This document shows, in pieces, positions 1-5,726 of a stretch of DNA of 6,354 nt. The notes beneath the pieces were generated by a model, which did no database searches, was not told the DNA's origin, and saw only the letters and a program-made list of their open reading frames with translations. Made by a program: the position numbers and the translations under genes. The stretch is taken from positions 1-6,354 of the forward strand of contig JALWBK010000267.1 of assembly GCA_027037155.1 (NCBI GenBank). The letters run 5' to 3'. Origin of the DNA: a bacterium (lineage in GTDB: Bacteria > Thermosulfidibacterota > Thermosulfidibacteria > Thermosulfidibacterales > Thermosulfidibacteraceae). Numbering within the stretch: the stretch's first letter is position 1; each line of letters starts with the position of its first letter.

Positions 1-1853
1 GAAGCCGTTTCAAACTCACCTATAAGGCGGTAAAGCTTAGCATACTCTTTGTAGAGTCCAGACTTCTCTATTGGAGGGGTAAGGTGATCTATAACAACGG
101 CCCATCCCCTTCTTTTCGCCTGAATACCCTCTCCCACATCGTCCACCACATAGGGATAAATATCCACAAGGTCTTGAATGAGCACCTGCGGCGGGTCATC
201 TTCGTCCAAACCAGCCTGTTTGCCAGGAAGCCACTCCAAAGTCCCGTGGGTTCCCAGATGGATCACTGCATCGGCGTGAAAAACATGGGTAAGCCATAAA
301 TAAAAGGCTATATACTGGTGATGAGGATAAACCTCGTGGGAATGATAGAGCTTCCAAGCGTTCCCAGAAACTCCCCTTTGGGGTTGAGGGGCAAGAACTA
401 CATTGCCCAATCTAACCACAGGCAGCACGAATTTGCCCTCAACTGTCATCACACCCGATTCCTCTGGCTTCCCCCACTGTCTATCAACAGCCCTTCTAAA
501 AGAAGCGGGAAGTTCAGAGTACCACCTCTTGTAGGTATCAATGGGAAGCAACACCACATTACCTGAGGCTATTAAACTTTTAAGTTCTCCAGGAGCCCAA
601 GAGCCAACGTTTCTTCCAGAAAGCACCAGCAAGCGTTTGATCTGATCCTCACTAATACTGCCTCTCACAACATATCCCTTTTCCTTAAGCCGCTTAAGTA
701 TCACCTCAAGACTTTTAAAAACATTTAGATAGCTTGCACCTATGTTTTGCTTCCCAGGCGAGTGGTTGTAGTAGACTATGACTATTCTCTTTTCGCTGTT
801 TGGCTTGTGCCTGAGACGTATCCAAGCCCTTATCCTACCAACAAGAAACTCAAGCTGTTGATGAATAACACTGTAAGCTTTGTCTTTCCTGCTCTTTCTT
901 CCAGAAAGCACCACAGGCTCAATCAAACCGGAAAGCTCTGGCATGTTCATCTGCCAGGAAATTTCAAAGGAAGATAGTCCTATATCAGATTCCCTCCACT
1001 CTCTGATGGTTTCGGAAAATAGATTTATGGCGGATATAACGGGAACGTTCAGTCTCTCCAAGTACTCCTTTGTCTCTTTCCTGACAGAAGCACTCATCTT
1101 AAAGGCATAAGATACCAGCACTTCTAAAGGGACATGTTCATCAAGAAAGAACTTTACACCTTTATAAGCGGGGTATGAGTAAAGAGCTACAACGCCCCAA
1201 CCCTCTTTCTCAAATCTACTTATGACAGCATCCAAAAAGCCCTTGTGTAGGGGATCCAAATAGGCTTGATAAAAAAGAATTCCCACCCAGTATTTTGGTT
1301 TAAACCTCCCCCCATACCACCTCTTGTATTCGCTAAAGCTGGTAAAGATGCGAGAAGCCTTCGGATGGTAAATTCCCATCTTAGGAAGCACAACAGGCTT
1401 ATCAAAATGAACTTTTTCACCAGCAAGATGGAGGGCATAAAGAAACATGTTCTCGTAGTTCTTCAAAACAGGATTGGCATAGTACTTTCTCAAGATATCG
1501 TCAAAGATAAAACCGAGGGATTTATACCTCTCATCATCCTTGGAAGAGTTCACACAATAGACCCTTCCTTTAATAAAATGTTCTTTCTTTAAAGTTGCCA
1601 CTTTTTCGGCAAGGACGTTCATCATGATATCCAGAACCAAGACCTTGGAATCCTTCACGCACTGCCTAAAGTCCTTATCAGGAGTTCTTTCGTCCACAAT
1701 GCAAACAAAAGAGGCCCAATCCCTCTTTTGGGAAAGAACCCATACAAGAGAGGAAGATTTATAGCTTCCCACCACAAATGCCACATCTTTAGCCAAAGCG
1801 CAGGAAACAAAAAGAAGCAGAAGGACAAAGATGCTAAAACTTCTCCGGCACAT
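1..1853 (-). CDS. cobN: Exported CobN-like chelatase large subunit (3' end beyond window)
   Basis: The frame is open for 617 codons from the ATG at 1853 to the window edge; I translated it end to end and found no stop. CobN is the large, porphyrin-binding subunit of cobaltochelatase, related to ChlH/BchH, usually about 1,100-1,300 aa, so roughly half is visible. The diagnostic family motif HLGTHGTLEWLPGK is at residues 532-545, preceded by a His-rich stretch (H504, H506, H511, H512, H523, H526) and the conserved run QYIAFYLWL. Residues 1-21 form a signal peptide: Arg-rich start, core SFSIFVLLLLFV, then the cleavage-type sequence ALA before KD. Canonical CobN is cytoplasmic, so export is notable. 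A weak lipobox-like FVSC also occurs. The start is supported by AAGGA six bases upstream (1864-1860) and a 20-base overlap with the DUF2149 gene. No CobS/CobT-like ATPase is in the window. Family assignment is firm; export is likely; substrate (cobalt, corrinoid or another tetrapyrrole) is unknown. Confidence 0.93.
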   Translation of the reverse strand, partial: MCRRSFSIFVLLLLFVSCALAKDVAFVVGSYKSSSLVWVLSQKRDWASFVCIVDERTPDKDFRQCVKDSKVLVLDIMMNVLAEKVATLKKEHFIKGRVYCVNSSKDDERYKSLGFIFDDILRKYYANPVLKNYENMFLYALHLAGEKVHFDKPVVLPKMGIYHPKASRIFTSFSEYKRWYGGRFKPKYWVGILFYQAYLDPLHKGFLDAVISRFEKEGWGVVALYSYPAYKGVKFFLDEHVPLEVLVSYAFKMSASVRKETKEYLERLNVPVISAINLFSETIREWRESDIGLSSFEISWQMNMPELSGLIEPVVLSGRKSRKDKAYSVIHQQLEFLVGRIRAWIRLRHKPNSEKRIVIVYYNHSPGKQNIGASYLNVFKSLEVILKRLKEKGYVVRGSISEDQIKRLLVLSGRNVGSWAPGELKSLIASGNVVLLPIDTYKRWYSELPASFRRAVDRQWGKPEESGVMTVEGKFVLPVVRLGNVVLAPQPQRGVSGNAWKLYHSHEVYPHHQYIAFYLWLTHVFHADAVIHLGTHGTLEWLPGKQAGLDEDDPPQVLIQDLVDIYPYVVDDVGEGIQAKRRGWAVVIDHLTPPIEKSGLYKEYAKLYRLIGEFETA

Positions 1854-2166
1854 AGACGATCCTTCCATCTTTCAACTTGTAGGCCGTTCCTATCCGCTCT
1901 CCCTCAATGCCCTGAACGCTACCTCCAGCACCCTTGTATATCTTTATCTGCCTGCCCCTTTTGACGATTATCTCCACCTTCCCCTTATTCTTTTTGAAGA
2001 TTGTGATCTCGCTTTTCGGATTGAGGATATCCGTCAGTTTGAACGCAGTTAAGAGGGCAAGCATAAAACCGATCACCATCACCAGAGCCAAATCAAAGAG
2101 ATTCGCCACCCCCAAAAGTGGGTCCTCATCCCTGAAGGCTCTTCTTCTCTTCATAAACCTCGCCAT
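1834..2166 (-). CDS. DUF2149 protein, ExbD/TolR-like single-span membrane protein
   Basis: This 110-aa protein has a basic cytoplasmic N-terminus (RFMKRRR), an acidic DEDPL segment and one membrane helix at about residues 22-42 (NLFDLALVMVIGFMLALLTAF). A small soluble domain follows, ending in GTAYKLKDGRIVYVPEKF, which matches my recollection of DUF2149. Topology and position next to an ExbB-family gene match ExbD/TolR. Asp25 lies at the start of the helix, where ExbD, TolR and MotB carry their essential proton-path Asp. I infer that it is the stator/rotor partner of the upstream channel protein. The gene overlaps that gene's end by 41 bases and the cobN start by 20, implying translational coupling. 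The start at 2166 has GAGAGGG about nine bases upstream. ATG at 2154 (Met5) is an alternative, but its only nearby purine run is too close. Confidence 0.9.
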   Translation of the reverse strand: MARFMKRRRAFRDEDPLLGVANLFDLALVMVIGFMLALLTAFKLTDILNPKSEITIFKKNKGKVEIIVKRGRQIKIYKGAGGSVQGIEGERIGTAYKLKDGRIVYVPEKF

Positions 2167-2695
2167 CTTTAAAAGCCCTCTCAGCCATATACTCCATAGT
2201 GAGCATATCTTCAGACACCCATCTCTGCTTCAATGTGGCAAGAACATACGCCACTACTGCAATGGCAAGCCCCACCACCGTTGTGGTGAAGGCCACTATC
2301 ATACTTGAAATTAGCTTCTCCATCTGTCCTTTGGATAGCGCTGCAAGCCCTGTGCCCATGGGTATCAATGTTCCCATAAGGCCAAGGCTGGGACCAACTC
2401 TGACCAACACCCTGAGCCTGTCAAGCAAAGAGGAAATCTCCTCCTCAAACCTTCTCAAAAGCCTTTCTACCTCCACGTCGTCACAGCCACTTTCAAGAAG
2501 CACATCAAGCTCGTATTTGAACCTCTCAACCCACTTCTTCTCTCCCTTTCGTCTTGCCAAAAATTCCCCTAGCACAACCCCAGAAAGGTAAAGGGAGTAA
2601 AAAAAGAGGAGAACCAGCGCCACCAAAACGGGAAAGAAAAGAAGGGATGAGATCAAATAAAGCACCGACTGTAAAAAAGCCACAAGCTTAACCAT
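2126..2695 (-). CDS. MotA/TolQ/ExbB-family proton channel protein
   Basis: This 189-aa inner-membrane protein has the ExbB/TolQ layout. An N-terminal membrane helix (about residues 11-37) is followed by a charged cytoplasmic domain (about 45-95, including RRFEEEISSLLDRLR). Two closing helices follow: the first around VGPSLGLMGTLIPMGTGL (100-117), the second around FTTTVVGLAIAVVAYVLA (136-153). The GLMGT motif and Thr-rich FTTTVVGLA are family signatures; the Thr residues line the proton path in ExbB homologues. Such proteins form oligomeric channels around an ExbD/TolR/MotB partner and convert proton-motive force into mechanical work. The adjacent DUF2149 gene probably supplies that partner. 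The start ATG overlaps the DUF2162 stop by eight bases and follows a purine-rich GGGGGAGAAGGAG. Whether it energises TonB, the CobN-like protein or both cannot be read from sequence. It is shorter than E. coli ExbB (about 244 aa). Confidence 0.93.
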   Translation of the reverse strand: MVKLVAFLQSVLYLISSLLFFPVLVALVLLFFYSLYLSGVVLGEFLARRKGEKKWVERFKYELDVLLESGCDDVEVERLLRRFEEEISSLLDRLRVLVRVGPSLGLMGTLIPMGTGLAALSKGQMEKLISSMIVAFTTTVVGLAIAVVAYVLATLKQRWVSEDMLTMEYMAERAFKDGEVYEEKKSLQG

Positions 2696-3338
2696 AACTC
2701 CTTCTCCCCCTCAACACACCCAAAGCAACCACCGCAAAGACCGCAAGCAACAGCCCAAAAGCCCCTTCAGGCAAGCCATAACTCCAGTTCAAGGCCATTC
2801 TGTAAACTGACAGTGTTTCCCTGTAATACCGGGCACTTAACAACAGCACTATGTAATAGACAGAGGCCACAAACATAACCTCCCAAACATCTATCTTCAA
2901 CAATCTACCAAGCACAAAAAAGAGCACAATGAGAGACGCAAAGACACCATAGGCTCCAACCACCACGAGGTAAAAAGGTACATCAAGCAAAGAAGAAGCG
3001 GCAAACACCGAAAAGAAGACGGTAAGCATACAGAAGGGACATGGCAGCAAAAGAAAGTAAGTTGAAATCCTTCTATTTTCAGCCTTCCATCCGATAACAG
3101 ACCAAACAAGAAGCCCAATAGCCACTGCAAAATGAAGGTAGACCCCGTAGCCAGCAAGATTCAGAACACGAGAATCGTTGATGATTCCTTTAAAAAGAAA
3201 AGTGAACGAAAACAGCAGGGTGTAGCCTGAAAGCGTTAGGAAAAGCTCCTTTATAGATAACGCTGCAAGGACAAGGCCTATCCTTGCAGCGTAGGCGCTA
3301 AAAGCCACCACAAGGGCTATAAAGAGAAACTTCAACAT
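2688..3338 (-). CDS. DUF2162 predicted multi-spanning membrane protein/transporter
   Basis: A 216-aa very hydrophobic protein with about seven predicted membrane helices, roughly at residues 3-27, 30-50, 62-85, 94-118, 120-145, 152-171 and 192-211. It resembles DUF2162 (putative transporters), which I recall beside CobN, MotA/ExbB and DUF2149 genes in other genomes; I could not search for this. A CPFC motif (C100, C103) lies inside the fourth helix, a possible metal, thiol or cofactor ligand; His69 is in the third. I chose ATG at 3338: it overlaps the receptor stop by one base (TGATG) and has GAGGTGA seven bases upstream. The TTG at 3341 is in frame but too close to that site. In an operon without visible BtuC/BtuD, it is the best candidate for an inner-membrane permease, or a membrane anchor for the CobN-like protein. 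Both roles are inference. Confidence 0.85.
   Translation of the reverse strand: MLKFLFIALVVAFSAYAARIGLVLAALSIKELFLTLSGYTLLFSFTFLFKGIINDSRVLNLAGYGVYLHFAVAIGLLVWSVIGWKAENRRISTYFLLLPCPFCMLTVFFSVFAASSLLDVPFYLVVVGAYGVFASLIVLFFVLGRLLKIDVWEVMFVASVYYIVLLLSARYYRETLSVYRMALNWSYGLPEGAFGLLLAVFAVVALGVLRGRRSYG
3260..3292 (-). repeat. Perfect 12-bp inverted repeat inside the DUF2162 gene
   Basis: ACGCTGCAAGGA and TCCTTGCAGCGT are perfect inverted repeats around a nine-base spacer, about 45-80 bases into the DUF2162 coding region. They encode YAARIGLVLAAL in the first membrane helix. In the mRNA they would form a stable stem-loop. No T-run follows, so it is not a terminator. It may be chance from Ala/Leu codons, or a structure affecting translation or mRNA decay between the receptor gene and the genes after it. 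Confidence 0.55.
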
Positions 3339-5332
3339 CAAAACGTCACCTCAACCCCAAACTTCCAGGTCCTTCCGGGCATAGGGTAGTATCTCACAAA
3401 AGAGTATTCCTTATCAAAGATATTATCCACTCCTACAAATACTTTAGCGTGTTTACAGGGCCACCAGGTTATCTTGGCGTTAAAGACAGTAAAGCCCCCT
3501 TTGTCTACAGCCTTTTTATAATTGGGGCTTCTCCAGTTCCACTCCTGCACCTTTTGCTTCCCAACATAGAAGAAAGATACGGTTGCAAGAAGCTTTTTAG
3601 GAATTCCCGTATCCAAACCACCTGTAATGTTCCATTTGGATATGTAGGGAACCGTATCGGTACCAAGCTGCTTCGCGTAGTCGCTATCCTTTATCTCATA
3701 TTCCACATACTTTACTCCATTCACATAGGGCTTCAGCATAAAGGGCCACTCAAAGTACTCGCCGAAATCGTAAGAGGCATGGAACTCCACACCCTCTATC
3801 ACAGCACCATCAACGTTCTTATATGTAGTCCAACTACAGTCGCCGTTGACACACGTGGGATATCCACCTGCAATCCTATCGTCGTACTTGGTGTAGAAAT
3901 ACCCAACCCCAGCACTCAGTGAGCCTTTATCAACGTCAAGCCCCACCTCGTAGGTGATCGAGGTTTCAGGATCAAGATCAGGATTTCCCACAATATTACC
4001 AAAAGGACCCTGGTAATAACCCGACAGCTCATCGGCCGTGGGAGTTCTGAAAGCCGTACCAACAGCCCCTCTGAGTTTAAGCCAGTCCAGTACCCTGTAC
4101 GATGCACCAATCCGCCACGTCACATGATCATAATCCTCATCCTGCACCTTCAAAACCATATTCTTAGTAGGTCTCAGCTCTTCACTCCAGTAGTCGTATC
4201 TGAGCCCAGCCAAAACATACAACCTTCCAAAAGTAAGCTCAGCCTGTGCATAACCGGCGTAGTTATCGTAAGCTGTGTTGGGTGAATAAGGAGAACCAGA
4301 CGGATACTTTGCGTTCTTCACCCTGATGCCATCCCAATCTACTCCCAAAGTCAACCTCAAATAGTCAACAGGATCCAGAATCGTTCTAACTCTCACCCCC
4401 TGGGTATTTGTCAGTGTCTTTATTTGGAAATAGCCCCATTTTTTAGAGGGATCATGCCACTCGTTGGAGTCCTGGACATAGTAGTAGCTCAAATGCGTGC
4501 TTACAAGCTCACTCCAGCGGGCATCATAGGAAAGACTCATGTACTTCCTCCTCACATCCTTGTAATTATCATTATCTGGACTATAGGTAGGACCAGGACT
4601 TCCAACCCTCCAGAACTCAGTAAACTGTCCCACCAAACTTATCTCATGGCCTCTTTTGGGAGAAAAGCCCAAGCGAAAGGCCCCTTTCCAGTCGTGATAA
4701 TCGGTATTGTCTATCTCCCTATCGGAATCTTCGTAATCATTTCTCTGCTGTCTCGATAGGGAAAAGGAAAAGTTGAATTTACCTACCTCCCCGTACCCAC
4801 CTCCATACTGCCTGTTATAATCCCAGCTGCCATACTCAAACCCAGCAAAAAACTTGGGCTTCCCTTTGCCCCTTTTAGTTATAACGTTGATAACACCACC
4901 CATGGCAGCAGAACCGTAAAGCACAGAAGCCGGCCCTCTTATAATCTCAATCCTCTCTACATTCTCTAAAGGTATCTCCGCCAGATTCCCTGTGCCTGCA
5001 CGGTGACCGTCCACAAGAACAAGAACCCTGCCCTTAATATCGGTTCCATGGGTATCAGTCCTAAATCCCCTGATTCCAACAGAGGTTAAAAGTCCCGGAT
5101 ACTTGTGAATATGACCGGGAAGCTTTTCTGCAAGAAGATCTCCTAAATTGTCGGCGTTGGACTGCTCAATCTCCTGACGGGTTATAACCTGCACGTTAAC
5201 GGGAAGCTTTTCCACCGGCACTTCAGTGGCTGTGGCGGTTACCACCACCTCTTTCAGCCTTTCAACATCGCCTTCAGCATAACAAATCACCGAAACCAAA
5301 AGAGCCAGGAAACAGATAAACACCCTCTTCAC
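3338..5332 (-). CDS. btuB: BtuB-like TonB-dependent outer-membrane receptor
   Basis: A 664-aa TonB-dependent receptor. Residues 1-19 are a signal peptide (hydrophobic core VFICFLALLVSVICYA). A TonB box, EVVVTAT, is at 28-34. The plug domain follows at about 43-155, with LLVDG-like VLVLVDGHR and the signature RGPASVLYGSAAMGGVINV near 132-149. The remainder is a 22-strand-type barrel with family motifs GTAFRTPTADEL (about 425-436) and NPDLDPETS (450-458), ending DNIFDKEY and a terminal Phe, as expected for barrel insertion. The upstream B12 riboswitch makes cobalamin, another corrinoid or cobalt the likely ligand; sequence alone does not settle which. GTG at 5332 is chosen because AGGAGG sits six bases upstream and gives an immediate signal peptide. 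An in-frame ATG at 5416 would start inside the leader and translate through the terminator. A Cys pair (CVNGDC, 494-499) lies in a probable extracellular loop. It is the first gene of a five-gene overlapping operon. Confidence 0.92.
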   Translation of the reverse strand: MKRVFICFLALLVSVICYAEGDVERLKEVVVTATATEVPVEKLPVNVQVITRQEIEQSNADNLGDLLAEKLPGHIHKYPGLLTSVGIRGFRTDTHGTDIKGRVLVLVDGHRAGTGNLAEIPLENVERIEIIRGPASVLYGSAAMGGVINVITKRGKGKPKFFAGFEYGSWDYNRQYGGGYGEVGKFNFSFSLSRQQRNDYEDSDREIDNTDYHDWKGAFRLGFSPKRGHEISLVGQFTEFWRVGSPGPTYSPDNDNYKDVRRKYMSLSYDARWSELVSTHLSYYYVQDSNEWHDPSKKWGYFQIKTLTNTQGVRVRTILDPVDYLRLTLGVDWDGIRVKNAKYPSGSPYSPNTAYDNYAGYAQAELTFGRLYVLAGLRYDYWSEELRPTKNMVLKVQDEDYDHVTWRIGASYRVLDWLKLRGAVGTAFRTPTADELSGYYQGPFGNIVGNPDLDPETSITYEVGLDVDKGSLSAGVGYFYTKYDDRIAGGYPTCVNGDCSWTTYKNVDGAVIEGVEFHASYDFGEYFEWPFMLKPYVNGVKYVEYEIKDSDYAKQLGTDTVPYISKWNITGGLDTGIPKKLLATVSFFYVGKQKVQEWNWRSPNYKKAVDKGGFTVFNAKITWWPCKHAKVFVGVDNIFDKEYSFVRYYPMPGRTWKFGVEVTF

Positions 5333-5340
5333 CACACACC
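5333..5340 (-). promoter_or_regulatory. Strong ribosome binding site deciding the btuB GTG start
   Basis: On the minus strand the sequence AGGAGG (5344-5339) is followed by six bases and then GTG at 5332. This is the strongest Shine-Dalgarno match in the leader and lies about 20 bases after the terminator T-run. It fixes the start, and it means a released riboswitch exposes a well-translated mRNA. Confidence 0.75.
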
Positions 5341-5362
5341 TCCTGCCTCGTTTTTGGCCAAC

Positions 5363-5399
5363 AAAAAAGCCCCGACCCTCGCGAAGAGAGTCGGGGCTT
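5363..5399 (-). terminator. Rho-independent terminator of the riboswitch expression platform
   Basis: The transcribed strand has a 14-bp stem, AAGCCCCGACTCTC (5399-5386) with GAGGGTCGGGGCTT (5380-5367), containing one G-T wobble. The loop is TTCGC and a run of six T (5368-5363) ends the structure. It sits between the cobalamin aptamer and the receptor start, so it should stop transcription of the whole operon when the riboswitch is bound. As it precedes the first gene, attenuation rather than end-of-operon termination is the natural reading. Confidence 0.93.
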
Positions 5400-5438
5400 G
5401 AGTTAACACACCTCACCCATCAGCCCACAGCCCCACTC
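5388..5438 (-). promoter_or_regulatory. Candidate antiterminator pairing
   Basis: GAGTGGGGCT (5438-5429) is complementary over ten bases to AGCCCCGACTC (5398-5388) in the 5' arm of the terminator, with a single bulged G. Formation of this helix would block the terminator. It is the expected alternative fold when no ligand is bound. I see the complementarity directly; which fold dominates is inference and was not computed. Confidence 0.6.
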
Positions 5439-5452
5439 CACGAGGGCCGCTT

Positions 5453-5476
5453 CCGATGCCAACACTCTGGCATCGG
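5453..5476 (-). other. 9-bp hairpin between aptamer and terminator
   Basis: CCGATGCCA and TGGCATCGG form a perfect nine-base-pair stem with a six-base loop (GAGTGT), directly after the aptamer's closing helix. Cobalamin riboswitches commonly have a downstream hairpin whose loop kisses the aptamer core (P13/L13), and this one is well placed for that. No T-run follows, so it is not a terminator. Confidence 0.6.
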
Positions 5477-5483
5477 GTGAGCC

Positions 5484-5660
5484 TGCTCCCTGGGCCGGTC
5501 TCCTGGCTTCCGGATCATCCTACTCGCCCGCGCCTTCCCAGGGCATATGCCCCAGTGGCCTGTCATCCCGCATGAGCGGGACCAAGCGGGCTTTCGTCCC
5601 CGGTCACAGTTGCGGGCCAGCGCCGGATTTTCACCGGACTTCCCGACACCCAGGGACTAA
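5484..5660 (-). promoter_or_regulatory. Cobalamin (B12) riboswitch aptamer
   Basis: On the minus strand the segment carries the conserved elements in order. CCGGTGAAAATCCGGC is at 5637-5622 and CCCGCAACTGTGA at 5616-5604. A GCCACTG-type segment (GGCCACTGGGG) flanks a GGGCATATGCCC arm, followed by GGGAAGG. The B12 box AAGCCAGGAGACCGGCC is at 5509-5493 and differs little from the family consensus. TCCCTGGG (5656-5649) pairs with CCCAGGGA (5494-5487) to close the aptamer. A variable stem, CCCGC-TCAT-GCGGG, is also present. The riboswitch binds a cobalamin and represses downstream genes. Here the platform is transcriptional: an antiterminator candidate and a T-run terminator lie between it and the receptor gene. 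It should control all five downstream genes, including the CobN-like one. Confidence 0.96.
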
Positions 5661-5699
5661 GACCTACAAAAATTTTCAGATTCCTGCTCCAAAAGGGTT

Positions 5700-5726
5700 G
5701 CTATACAAAATTTCAGGTTTTTTCAA
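5700..5726 (-). promoter_or_regulatory. Weak candidate sigma-70-type promoter for the riboswitch operon
   Basis: TTGAAA (5726-5721), overlapping the end of the TonB gene, and TATAGC (5705-5700) are separated by 15 bases. They lie about 40 bases before the aptamer. The -35 match is good, but the -10 is only partial and the spacing is short. Without a clear terminator after TonB, the leader may instead be reached by read-through from upstream. Confidence 0.3.

Noticed and set aside
1266..1592. Plus-strand open frames in the 1-1850 region (for example 1266-1592) and a minus-strand frame at 1220-1438
   Set aside because: They lie antisense to or out of frame with the uninterrupted CobN reading frame and show no recognisable protein features.
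1794..1853. Lipoprotein signal in the CobN N-terminus (FVSC)
   Set aside because: Phe at -3 is a poor lipobox residue and the following ALA-KD fits ordinary signal peptidase I cleavage better; kept only as an alternative.
3338..3341. TTG at 3341 as the DUF2162 start
   Set aside because: It is only four bases from GAGGTGA, whereas ATG at 3338 has seven-base spacing and the classic TGATG junction.
3449..4759. Plus-strand frames opposite the receptor gene (3449-3922, 4424-4759)
   Set aside because: They are antisense shadows of a well-supported receptor gene with no ribosome binding site or motif.
5333..5416. In-frame ATG start at 5416 for the receptor, giving 692 aa
   Set aside because: The added 28 residues are encoded by the riboswitch platform and terminator, contain no signal peptide feature, and lack a good ribosome binding site; the GTG at 5332 has AGGAGG at ideal spacing.
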